Part shown: in pieces, positions 1 to 7,992 of the stretch
How the letters are laid out: the number at the start of each line of letters is the position of its first letter
Position numbering within the stretch: the stretch's first letter is position 1
Assembly (NCBI GenBank): GCA_023432075.1
Contig: JAEYVD010000283.1
Location: 1 to 7,992 of the forward strand
Direction of reading: 5' to 3'
DNA length: 7,992 nucleotides
From: Pseudomonadota bacterium
GTDB lineage: Bacteria; Pseudomonadota; Gammaproteobacteria; Burkholderiales; Burkholderiaceae_B
Made by a program: the position numbers and the translations under genes
The notes under the pieces: generated by a model
The model's input: the letters and a program-made list of their open reading frames with translations, nothing else
What the model was told of the DNA's origin: nothing
Database searches by the model: none

Positions 1-8
1 CGGGCGTC

Positions 9-419
9 ATGCAGGACTTCAACCTGGAAGACGTCGCCAACATGCTGGACGACATGGGCTACACCGTCACCCGCACCGATGGCACCGACGGCCCCGTGCT
101 GGTCCTGAACCCGGGCACCACCGGCGCCACCGACCTGCGCCTGGAGTTCCTGTGCAACGACTTCACGGAAAAGTGCCTGGACCTCGTGGCAACCGCCACG
201 TATGCCACCAAGAAGCCGATGTCGCTCAAGGCGATCAACGCCTGGAACCAGGAATACCGCTGGAGCCGCGCCTACCTGGATGACAAGAACCAGGCCGTGC
301 TGCAGATGGACATGAACGCCGAAGGCGGTCTGGGCAAGGACAACCTGCAAATCCTGCTCAACACCTTCATCAGCATCGCCGAAGACTTCGGCGCCGCGGC
401 GAAAGCGCCCGCGAAGTAA
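9..419 (+). CDS. YbjN-domain protein (5' end may lie outside the window)
   Basis: This encodes at least 136 residues of a small acidic protein that I place in the YbjN family, which adopts a type III secretion chaperone-like fold. The family's biochemical role is poorly defined; E. coli YbjN has been linked to stress and motility phenotypes. The supporting pattern is an N-terminal helix with MLDDMGYTV (about residues 12-20), alternating strands through PVLVLN and LRLEFLC, then a middle segment with AINAWNQEYRWSRAYLD and a C-terminal helix ending in an Ala/Lys-rich tail. The ATG at 9 is preceded by only eight bases, the frame is open to the window edge (codons for Gly-Val), and no ribosome binding site is visible, so the true start is probably upstream. 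There may be an N-terminal extension or signal peptide that cannot be seen here. The gene ends in TAA and is followed by a strong terminator. It converges on gcvP and has no obvious link to glycine cleavage. Confidence 0.8.
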   Translation: MQDFNLEDVANMLDDMGYTVTRTDGTDGPVLVLNPGTTGATDLRLEFLCNDFTEKCLDLVATATYATKKPMSLKAINAWNQEYRWSRAYLDDKNQAVLQMDMNAEGGLGKDNLQILLNTFISIAEDFGAAAKAPAK

Positions 420-450
420 TGCGCGGCCGGCCTGTCGCCGTCCCCAATAC

Positions 451-485
451 AAAAGCCCCCGCCTGTGAAGGACGGGGGCTTTTTT
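451..485. terminator. Bidirectional intrinsic terminator between the YbjN gene and gcvP
   Basis: AGCCCCCG (454-461) pairs perfectly with CGGGGGCT (473-480) across an 11-nt loop. The A-run at 451-454 and the T-run at 480-485 can extend the stem. On the plus strand the hairpin runs into six T's, and on the minus strand into four T's, so it can end transcripts from both convergent genes. It starts 31 nt after the YbjN-family stop codon and ends 20 nt from the gcvP stop codon. Confidence 0.93.
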
Positions 486-505
486 CATCCTCCAAATGCC
501 AAGGA

Positions 506-3379
<2,874 letters not shown>

Positions 3380-3456
3380 GGGGAGATCTCGGGGTAGCGG
3401 GTGTCGTCCTGGGGACGGACGGTATTGCGTCTGGCGAGGGCGGCGGCGCCAAGGCG

Positions 3457-3475
3457 GCCCGCCTCCCTCGCGGGC
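3457..3475 (-). other. Short hairpin in the gcvH-gcvP intercistronic gap
   Basis: A perfect 6-bp inverted repeat (GCCCGC at 3457-3462 and GCGGGC at 3470-3475, 7-nt loop) starts just after the gcvH stop codon in the 100-nt gap before gcvP. No U-tract follows on the minus strand, so it does not look like a full terminator. It could stabilise the upstream mRNA end or tune the gcvH:gcvP ratio. Such short GC-rich repeats also arise by chance in this base composition. Confidence 0.35.
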
Positions 3476-3479
3476 GGCA

Positions 3480-3857
3480 TCAGCCGTTGGCGACGGCTTC
3501 GTAGCCGGCAGCGTCCAGCAGCTTGTCGGCGTCGGCCGCATTGTCCGGCTTGATCTTGAAGATCCAGGCGGTGAAGGCCGATTCGTTGATCAGGTTGGGG
3601 TTGCTTTCCAGTTCTTCGTTGAAGGCAACGATCTCGCCAGACACGGGCGCATAGATGTCCGAGGCGGCCTTGACCGACTCGACCACGCCAGCGGTTTCGC
3701 CCGCGTTCAGCTTCGCGCCGACGTTCACGTCGCCGACGAAGACCAGATCGCCCAGCTGATCCTGGGCGGTGTCGGTGATGCCGACGACGAACACGTCGCC
3801 CTCGGCTTTGACCCATTCATGGGACTCGGTGTACTTGCGATCGGTGGGCAGACTCAT
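3480..3857 (-). CDS. gcvH: Glycine cleavage system H protein (lipoyl carrier)
   Basis: GcvH is the small lipoylated shuttle that carries the aminomethyl group from GcvP to GcvT and is re-oxidised by lipoamide dehydrogenase. The 125-residue product matches the usual family length (about 125-130). It shows the expected order: YTESHEWVK near the N-terminus, [16 protein letters not shown], the lipoylation motif VESVKAASD with Lys63 as the modified lysine, then [12 protein letters not shown] and [11 protein letters not shown]. The start is set by a clear AGGAG (3863-3867) five nucleotides upstream of the ATG; a longer in-frame extension has no family similarity. It lies between gcvT (100 nt upstream) and gcvP (100 nt downstream), and should be co-transcribed with them behind the glycine riboswitch. 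Confidence 0.98.
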   Translation of the reverse strand: MSLPTDRKYTESHEWVKAEGDVFVVGITDTAQDQLGDLVFVGDVNVGAKLNAGETAGVVESVKAASDIYAPVSGEIVAFNEELESNPNLINESAFTAWIFKIKPDNAADADKLLDAAGYEAVANG

Positions 3858-3957
3858 GGGAACTCCTGAGGGGAATGCGGGTAGATGAATGGTGTTGCGC
3901 GCCTCGCGCGGGCGGCCGTCACCCAGTCCGGGCCGGCGCACGCGCGAAGCTTCGAGT

Positions 3958-5058
3958 TTACGAGTGTTCGACGGCTTTGCCGTTACGCACGAAGGGCAGC
4001 TTGCACGCCACGGCGGGCACCCACTTGCCGCGGATGTCGACCTCGACCGTATCGCCCGGGGCCACGCCTTGCGGCAGGCGGGCAAAGCCGATCGACACGC
4101 CCAGCGTGGGCGACATGGTGCCGCTGGTGAGTTCGCCCATCCCTTGCGGGGTGCGCACGGCCATGTGCGCGCGCATGACGCCGCGGTCCTTGAGCTTCAA
4201 GCCAATGAACGTGGCGGGCGTGGCGAATTGCTCAAGCGCATCGCGGCCGATGAAGCGGCGCTCGGCGTTCTTGAAGGACACGGTCCAGGTCAGGCCGGCC
4301 TGGCCGGGCTGGGTCAGTTCGTCCATGTCCTGGCCGTACAGGTTCATGCCGGCTTCCAGGCGCAGCGTGTCGCGCGCGCCCAGACCTGCCGGACGCACGC
4401 CCTGGGCGGTCAGGTCACGCCAGAGCTGGACCACGTCGGCGGCGGGCAGGACGATTTCGAAACCGTCCTCGCCGGTATAGCCCGTGCGGGCGACCAGCGT
4501 GTCATCCCCCAGACGGGCGGCGACAAAGGGCGTCAGGGGTTCGGTGGCGGCTTGCCAGGCCGGGCGGGCCGCCCAGACCCTGGCGCGGGCGTTGGGGCCT
4601 TGCACGGCCACCATGGCCAGATCGCGGCGCGGCGTGATGGCGACGTCGAACGCGCCGGCCTGCTTGACGCGCTGCATCCAGGCCACGTCCTTGTCGGCCG
4701 TGCCGGCGTTGACCACCACGCGCCATTCGTCGGCGGCGAAGAAATAGATGATGAGGTCGTCGATGACGCCGCCCTGCGGGTTCAGCATGCAGCTGTAGAG
4801 GGCCTTGCCCGGCACGGTCAGCTTGGACACGTCGTTGGCGACCAGGCGCTGCAGGAAAGCGAACGCGTCGGGACCCTTCACGTCGACGTTGAGCATGTGC
4901 GAGACGTCGAACATGCCGGCGTCCTGGCGCACCGCGTGATGCTCTTCGAGCTGCGAACCGTAGGCAAGCGGCATGTCCCAGCCGCCGAAATCGACCATGC
5001 GGGCGCCGGCGGCGATGTGTTCTTCGGCCAGCGGGGTGCGTTTGAGGGGTGCGGACAT
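3958..5058 (-). CDS. gcvT: Aminomethyltransferase, T-protein of the glycine cleavage system
   Basis: GcvT takes the aminomethyl group from lipoylated GcvH, releases ammonia and transfers the one-carbon unit to tetrahydrofolate, giving 5,10-methylene-THF. The 366-residue product matches the usual family length (E. coli about 364). Visible landmarks are [12 protein letters not shown] near the N-terminus, FDVSHM at about 50-55, GGVIDDLI with the Asp100-Asp101 pair in the catalytic region, [13 protein letters not shown] in the middle domain, [22 protein letters not shown], and the C-terminal barrel with [13 protein letters not shown]. The ATG at 5058 is chosen because the protein begins at the normal family N-terminus and GGAG lies about 8 nt upstream. 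The 54-codon upstream extension runs into the riboswitch and is not coding. It is the first gene of the gcvTHP operon, 92 nt downstream of the second glycine aptamer. Confidence 0.98.
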   Translation of the reverse strand: MSAPLKRTPLAEEHIAAGARMVDFGGWDMPLAYGSQLEEHHAVRQDAGMFDVSHMLNVDVKGPDAFAFLQRLVANDVSKLTVPGKALYSCMLNPQGGVIDDLIIYFFAADEWRVVVNAGTADKDVAWMQRVKQAGAFDVAITPRRDLAMVAVQGPNARARVWAARPAWQAATEPLTPFVAARLGDDTLVARTGYTGEDGFEIVLPAADVVQLWRDLTAQGVRPAGLGARDTLRLEAGMNLYGQDMDELTQPGQAGLTWTVSFKNAERRFIGRDALEQFATPATFIGLKLKDRGVMRAHMAVRTPQGMGELTSGTMSPTLGVSIGFARLPQGVAPGDTVEVDIRGKWVPAVACKLPFVRNGKAVEHS

Positions 5059-5099
5059 GAGGGGAACTCCGGGACGGCGTGATGCCAGGGTTACGGAAT

Positions 5100-5136
5100 G
5101 CCGCTGATTGCGGGCGGATGGCGCCCGCGCAACGGC
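5100..5136 (-). other. Inverted repeat between the glycine aptamers and gcvT (candidate expression-platform hairpin)
   Basis: TTGCGGGCG (5108-5116) can pair with the segment 5122-5132 across a 5-nt loop, giving 9 bp with one 2-nt bulge. An outer GCCG/CGGC stem (5100-5103 with 5133-5136) extends it. It lies between aptamer II and the gcvT ribosome binding site. No U-run follows on the minus strand, so it is not a classic intrinsic terminator. It may be part of a translational or Rho-linked expression platform. The pairing is seen in the sequence; the role is inferred. Confidence 0.5.
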
Positions 5137-5150
5137 TGAATCTTCCGCCC

Positions 5151-5257
5151 CTCTGTCCTTTTGCCTGAGAGTTGCCCCGCGTGGCGGGTTTGCACCTTCG
5201 GCGCCTGGGCTGCTCGCCATGTCCCTGTTTCAGGGGCGGCGCCAGGTCTCTCCAGAG
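5151..5257 (-). promoter_or_regulatory. Glycine aptamer II (gcvT-proximal)
   Basis: P1 is a perfect 5-bp stem between CUCUG (5257-5253) and CAGAG (5155-5151). Inside it are GGAGAGACC (5253-5245), the core GCGCCGAAGGUGCAA (5204-5190) and CUCUCAGGCAAAAGGA (5171-5156), which closely fit the family consensus as I remember it. This copy looks more canonical than aptamer I. Confidence 0.93.
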
Positions 5258-5313
5258 TACTGTTTTGCCGCATCCGCATGGCCATGAGGCAACAAATGCG
5301 GGACGGGGCAAGC

Positions 5314-5403
5314 CTGCGCGGTATCGGTTACCTGAGCGATTCTGGGCGAATTGCGCCTTCGGCGGCGGCCGGGCTTGATGCCTTCGGCCACTCTCTCCCG
5401 CAG
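5314..5403 (-). promoter_or_regulatory. Glycine aptamer I (promoter-proximal)
   Basis: The minus-strand RNA has GGGAGAGAG (5399-5391), the core GCCGAAGGCGCAA (5363-5351) and GCUCAGGUAACC (5337-5326). P1 can form between CUGCG (5403-5399) and CGCAG (5318-5314). A competing 7-bp pairing uses part of the same 5' strand (5402-5396) with a distal UCCCGCA (5303-5297). A second GGCCGAAGGC occurs within the P2 region (5389-5380). The closing segment departs from the CAAAAGGA found in aptamer II. Confidence 0.88.
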
Positions 5404-5422
5404 CATGCGTGACAGCGCCGAA

Positions 5423-5428
5423 AGCATA
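5423..5428 (-). promoter_or_regulatory. Possible -10 element of the gcv leader promoter
   Basis: TATGCT on the minus strand lies about 20 nt upstream of aptamer I, which would put transcription start near 5416. No convincing -35 element is found at 16-18 nt spacing. This is a positional guess supported by one hexamer. Confidence 0.35.
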
Positions 5429-5475
5429 CAACGAAAGCCCGGGGTAAGCCTAGGCCTGTCGCGCGGGGAGCGGCG

Positions 5476-6369
5476 CTAGCCCAGCGCCGTGTCCAGCAGC
5501 ATCATCAGGACGAAACCCAGCATCAACCCGCAGGTTGCATAGACCTCATGCCCCTTGCGGTGCGATTCCGGGATGATCTCGTGGCTGATGACGAACAGCA
5601 TGGCGCCCGCGGCGAAGCCCAACCCCCACGGCAAGAGCGGCGCGGACCACCCGACGACCGCGGCGCCCAGCACCGCGCCCACGGGCTCGATCAGCCCGGA
5701 CAGCATGCCCAGCGCCACGGCGAAGGTGCGCTTGTAGCCGGCGGCCAGCAAGGCCACCGCCACCACCAGCCCTTCGGGGATGTCCTGTATTGCAATGCCG
5801 GTGGCCAGCGCCGTGCCGCGCACCGGGTCGCCCGCGGCATAGCCCACACCGATCGCCAGCCCCTCGGGCAGGTTGTGCAACATGATCGCGAACACGAACA
5901 GCCAGGTGCGGCGCAGGCGGTGCGCCTCCATCCCTTCCCTGCCCTTGATGAAATGCTCGTGCGGCAATGTCCGGTCCATGAGCAGCAGCACGCCCCCGCC
6001 CAGCAGGATCGCGGCGCCCACGGTCAGGCCCGCGCCCCACGGGCCGTAACCCAGGTCCTCGCCCGCGGCGATGCCCGGCGCCACCAGCGAAAACGCGCTG
6101 GCGGCCAGCATGACGCCGGCGCCAAAGCCGAACATGCTGTCCTGCGCCTTCTGCGGAATGGTGCGGGCAAAGAGAATGGGCAATGTGCCCAGCGCCGTGG
6201 CGCCGGCCGCGACCAGCCCGCCGAGCAACGCGTCCGCCACATGCGGCGCCCGCACGTCCAGATACACCCAGAGCTGGTATAGGGCCAGGCAGGACACCAT
6301 CACCGCCAGCGTCCAGACGCTGATGCTGGTGGCTGCCGGCCGCACGCGATGACGGCTGAAGGTATTCAT
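5476..6369 (-). CDS. ZIP-family divalent metal transporter (GufA/BbZIP-like)
   Basis: This 297-residue inner-membrane protein has about eight hydrophobic segments and belongs to the ZIP family, which moves Zn, Fe, Mn or Cd ions into the cytosol. Transport residues known from Bordetella BbZIP are present: Met87 in GAGVMLAASAFSL, His165-Asn166-Glu169 in MLHNLPEG, Gln195-Asp196-Glu199 in IAIQDIPEG, and Glu228 in SGLIEP. Together they would make the usual binuclear metal site. HEIIPESH (263-270) follows in a later helix and PHEH (136-139) lies in the long loop after TM3. The N-terminal ~40 residues contain an extra hydrophobic helix, as in BbZIP. The start has AAGGAG 11 nt upstream, slightly long spacing. 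The gene begins 30 nt after sodA and is probably co-transcribed with it. The metal cannot be read from sequence; context suggests Mn or Fe/Zn. The match to the GufA subfamily is from memory. Confidence 0.93.
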   Translation of the reverse strand: MNTFSRHRVRPAATSISVWTLAVMVSCLALYQLWVYLDVRAPHVADALLGGLVAAGATALGTLPILFARTIPQKAQDSMFGFGAGVMLAASAFSLVAPGIAAGEDLGYGPWGAGLTVGAAILLGGGVLLLMDRTLPHEHFIKGREGMEAHRLRRTWLFVFAIMLHNLPEGLAIGVGYAAGDPVRGTALATGIAIQDIPEGLVVAVALLAAGYKRTFAVALGMLSGLIEPVGAVLGAAVVGWSAPLLPWGLGFAAGAMLFVISHEIIPESHRKGHEVYATCGLMLGFVLMMLLDTALG

Positions 6370-6399
6370 AGGCGGCTGCGCTCCTTCGAGGAGATGCGC

Positions 6400-7014
6400 T
6401 CAGCCCCGTGCTGCGGCGTAGCGGCGCGAGACCTCGGGCCAGTTCACCACGTTGTAGAAAGCGCCGATGTATTCCGGCCGGCGGTTCTGGTACTTCAGAT
6501 AATAAGCGTGTTCCCAGACATCCAGCCCCAGGATGGGCGTGTTGCCGTCCATCAGCGGGCTGTCCTGGTTGGCGCTGCTCTCGACCACCAGCTTGCCCGC
6601 GGGCGTCACGCTCAGCCAGGCCCAGCCGCTGCCAAAGCGCGTCAAGGCCGCCTTGGTGAAAGCTTCCTTGAAGGCAGGCAGTCCGCCCAGGTCGGCGTCG
6701 ATGGCCGCCGCTAGCGCGCCGTCCGGCTCACCGCCGCCCTGCGGCGACATGACGGACCAGAAGAGGCTGTGATTGGCGTGGCCGCCGCCGTGGTTGCGCA
6801 CCGCGCCGCGCACGGCGTCGGGCAATTCATTGATGCGCGCGACCAGCGCTTCGACCGGCTCGTCCGTGTTGATGCCGGCGCCTTCCAACGCGGTGTTCAG
6901 GCCGTTGACGTAGGTCTGGTGATGCTTGGTGTAGTGGATCTCCATCGTCATCGCGTCGATATGGGGTTCCAGCGCGTCATAGGCGTACGGCAAGGGGGGA
7001 AGGGTGTAGGCCAT
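6400..7014 (-). CDS. sodA: Superoxide dismutase, Mn type
   Basis: The enzyme converts superoxide to oxygen and hydrogen peroxide in the cytosol. The 204-residue product has the Fe/Mn SOD two-domain layout. All four metal ligands are present: His27 (EIHYTKHH), His82 ([11 protein letters not shown]), Asp165 and His169 (LDVWEHAYY). The Gly-rich segment before HANHSLFW and Gln150 in SANQDSPL are typical of Mn rather than Fe enzymes, where AQVWNHTFYW and an upstream Gln are expected, so I call SodA; cambialistic use cannot be excluded. The ATG at 7014 gives the standard N-terminus ([10 protein letters not shown]) with GGAGA about 7 nt upstream; a 17-codon extension lies in the leader and is rejected. 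A promoter and a Fur-like site precede it, and a ZIP transporter gene follows after 30 nt. Confidence 0.96.
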   Translation of the reverse strand: MAYTLPPLPYAYDALEPHIDAMTMEIHYTKHHQTYVNGLNTALEGAGINTDEPVEALVARINELPDAVRGAVRNHGGGHANHSLFWSVMSPQGGGEPDGALAAAIDADLGGLPAFKEAFTKAALTRFGSGWAWLSVTPAGKLVVESSANQDSPLMDGNTPILGLDVWEHAYYLKYQNRRPEYIGAFYNVVNWPEVSRRYAAARG

Positions 7015-7051
7015 GCGAGTCTCCGGCTGATCCGTCCCGGGCGGGACGAGC

Positions 7052-7070
7052 TTGATAATGATCAAAACAT
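7052..7070 (-). promoter_or_regulatory. Fur-like operator in the sodA leader
   Basis: The plus strand reads GATAATGAT at 7054-7062, an exact match to one 9-nt half of the classical Fur box. The other half is poor, so over 19 bp about 11 positions agree with the consensus. The same bases form a perfect TTGAT-N4-ATCAA inverted repeat (7052-7065). The site lies just downstream of the predicted sodA -10, a position suited to repression. Repression of sodA by Fur is known in enterobacteria and reported for Bordetella. Confidence 0.55.
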
Positions 7071-7072
7071 AA

Positions 7073-7101
7073 ATGATATGTATTTTTATTTAATATCACA
7101 A
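7073..7101 (-). promoter_or_regulatory. Predicted sigma70-type promoter of sodA
   Basis: On the minus strand, TTGTGA (7101-7096) and TATCAT (7078-7073) are separated by exactly 17 nt, matching the -35 consensus at 4 of 6 and the -10 at 5 of 6 positions. They lie within a strikingly AT-rich patch (about 7060-7100) in otherwise GC-rich DNA. Initiation would fall near 7066, about 52 nt before the sodA ATG, with the Fur-like site over the start point. Confidence 0.65.
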
Positions 7102-7183
7102 TGCCGGATTGGCGATGCGTGCCGCAGCGCTATCCACCGCAGCGGAATGCGCATTGCAGATTGACGCTAACCGCGCCGCGAAA

Positions 7184-7992
7184 TCAAAGCGCCTGCCCGC
7201 AGGCCACGCCCGACGCCCACGCCCATTGGAAGTTGTAGCCGCCCAACCAGCCGGTGACGTCCACGGCTTCGCCGATGAAGTACAACCCCGGAACCGACTT
7301 GGCCTGCATCGACTTTTGATCGAGGCCGCGCGTGTCCACGCCGCCGCGCATGACTTCGGCCTTCTTGTAGCCCGCCGTGCCGCTGGGCACGAGCGTCCAC
7401 TGATGAATATCCTGCGCCAGTGCGCGCAGCGTCTTATCGGGCGCGTCGGCCAGGCGCAGGGCCGCCAGGCCGGGCTTGCCGCCCTGCTCGGCCAGCTGCA
7501 GCCAACGGTCGGCCAGCCGCTTGGGCCACAATCCCCCCAGCACCGTGTGCAACTGCTGGCGGTTGCCTGACTTGGACGCCAGCAGTTCCTGCGCCAGGTC
7601 GCGCCCCGGCGCCAGGTCGATCACGATGGGTTCGCCCGGCTTCCAGTAGCTGGAGATCTGCAGGATCGCCGGACCGGACAGCCCGCGGTGCGTAAACAAC
7701 AGGTCTTCCAGGAACTCGCCACGCGCCTTGCCCTGCCCGGTTTGCAGGTTCACTTCCAGCGCCACGCCGGACAGCTCGGACAGCGGCTGCCACTGCGCGG
7801 GGTCGAAGGTCAGCGGAACGAGCGCCGGGCGCGGCTCAACGACCTTCAGGCCGAACTGGCGGGCAATCTTCAGCCCGAAGTCCGTTGCGCCCAACTGGGG
7901 AATCGCCATGCCGCCCGTCGCGACGACCAGCTTGGCGGCCCGGATGACACCCTGGCTGGTGCGCAGTTCGAAGCCGGCCTCGCCCTGCGCGA
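7184..7992 (-). CDS. FAD-dependent flavoprotein, HI0933/YhiN family (5' end outside the window)
   Basis: About 268 C-terminal residues are visible of a family that usually runs near 390-400, so the N-terminal dinucleotide-binding GxGxxG region is off the right edge. The frame is open to the edge; the internal ATG at 7909 is not the start, because the residues before it (KLVVATGG) and after it (MAIPQLGATDFG) form a continuous family motif. Other landmarks are LSGPAILQISSYW, GTAGYKKAEVMRGGV and the C-terminal FAD motif GLYFIGEAVDVTGWLGGYNFQWAWASG. Members have long been annotated as NAD(P)/FAD oxidoreductases or aminoacetone oxidase-like. I recall that E. coli YhiN was recently assigned as a 23S rRNA dihydrouridine synthase (RdsA), but whether this member has that activity is unknown. 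It ends 170 nt upstream of sodA, and no clear terminator is visible in the gap. Confidence 0.9.
   Translation of the reverse strand, partial: AQGEAGFELRTSQGVIRAAKLVVATGGMAIPQLGATDFGLKIARQFGLKVVEPRPALVPLTFDPAQWQPLSELSGVALEVNLQTGQGKARGEFLEDLLFTHRGLSGPAILQISSYWKPGEPIVIDLAPGRDLAQELLASKSGNRQQLHTVLGGLWPKRLADRWLQLAEQGGKPGLAALRLADAPDKTLRALAQDIHQWTLVPSGTAGYKKAEVMRGGVDTRGLDQKSMQAKSVPGLYFIGEAVDVTGWLGGYNFQWAWASGVACGQAL

Larger units (their letters stand above)
5151..5410 (-). promoter_or_regulatory. Tandem glycine riboswitch controlling gcvTHP
   Basis: Read on the minus strand, this leader contains two consecutive copies of the glycine aptamer pattern (Rfam class Glycine). Each copy has a GGGAGAG/GGAGAGA opening, a GCCGAAGG-GCAA core and a CUCAGG closing segment. 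The arrangement matches the known tandem glycine riboswitches, which turn on glycine cleavage genes when glycine is abundant. gcvT starts 92 nt downstream, so target and ligand agree. The aptamers are separated by about 56 nt containing a small hairpin, longer than the short linker of the textbook examples. Whether control acts on transcription or translation cannot be decided; no terminator with a U-tract is visible before gcvT. Confidence 0.95.

Noticed and set aside
3858..5070. Shared GGAGTTCCC upstream of both gcvH and gcvT
   Set aside because: It is a short stretch around the Shine-Dalgarno sites with different spacing to the ATG in each case; no regulatory meaning is supported.
3889..5082. 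A 397-codon plus-strand open frame antisense to gcvT
   Set aside because: It has the same shadow composition and covers gcvT and its leader; no family motif or ribosome binding site supports it.
5059..5431. Minus-strand open frames through the gcvT leader, including N-terminal extensions of gcvT
   Set aside because: These frames overlap the glycine aptamers, whose RNA motifs explain the sequence; the translated products have no family similarity.
5548..6282. A 244-codon plus-strand open frame antisense to the ZIP gene
   Set aside because: It is rich in Arg, Gln, His and Ala with no membrane or catalytic motif; the opposite strand encodes a clear ZIP transporter.
7122..7144. A direct repeat CCGCAGCG at 7122-7129 and 7137-7144 upstream of the sodA promoter
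   Set aside because: Two 8-bp copies are easily expected by chance in GC-rich DNA and lie far from the predicted operator.
7102..7183. A possible terminator or small RNA between the flavoprotein gene and the sodA promoter
   Set aside because: I found no stable hairpin with a U-tract and no open frame or RNA motif there.

Overview
The window is GC-rich chromosomal DNA with long reading frames, short intergenic gaps and ordinary housekeeping content. Protein features suggest a betaproteobacterium of the Alcaligenaceae (Bordetella/Achromobacter type): a ZIP transporter resembling the structurally studied Bordetella BbZIP, a Bordetella-like Mn superoxide dismutase, and a gcvTHP operon with a tandem glycine riboswitch. 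The taxonomic placement is inferred from remembered family similarity; no search was run.

Layout. At the left edge a YbjN-family gene runs rightward and ends at 419. A strong bidirectional hairpin terminator (451-485) separates it from the convergent glycine-cleavage operon. From here on every gene lies on the minus strand and reads right to left. The order of transcription is a FAD flavoprotein of the HI0933/YhiN family (7992-7184, 5' end outside the window), then sodA (7014-6400), a ZIP metal transporter (6369-5476), a tandem glycine riboswitch leader (about 5416-5059), gcvT (5058-3958), gcvH (3857-3480) and gcvP (3379-506).

Function. GcvT, GcvH and GcvP are three of the four proteins of the glycine cleavage system. 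Its fourth protein, lipoamide dehydrogenase, is not in the window. The leader holds two complete glycine aptamers, so the operon should be switched on by glycine itself. sodA and the ZIP gene are 30 nt apart and look like a two-gene unit. A good sigma70-type promoter precedes sodA, and just downstream of its -10 element lies a Fur-like operator half-site. This suggests an iron-starvation unit pairing an Mn-dependent antioxidant enzyme with a divalent-metal importer.

Novelty. I see no mobile element, CRISPR array, phage gene, tRNA or rRNA, and no unknown multi-gene system. The points most worth a second look are the long structured linker and competing P1 pairings of the riboswitch, the sodA-ZIP pairing under a Fur-like site, and the lack of a visible terminator between ZIP and the gcv leader.
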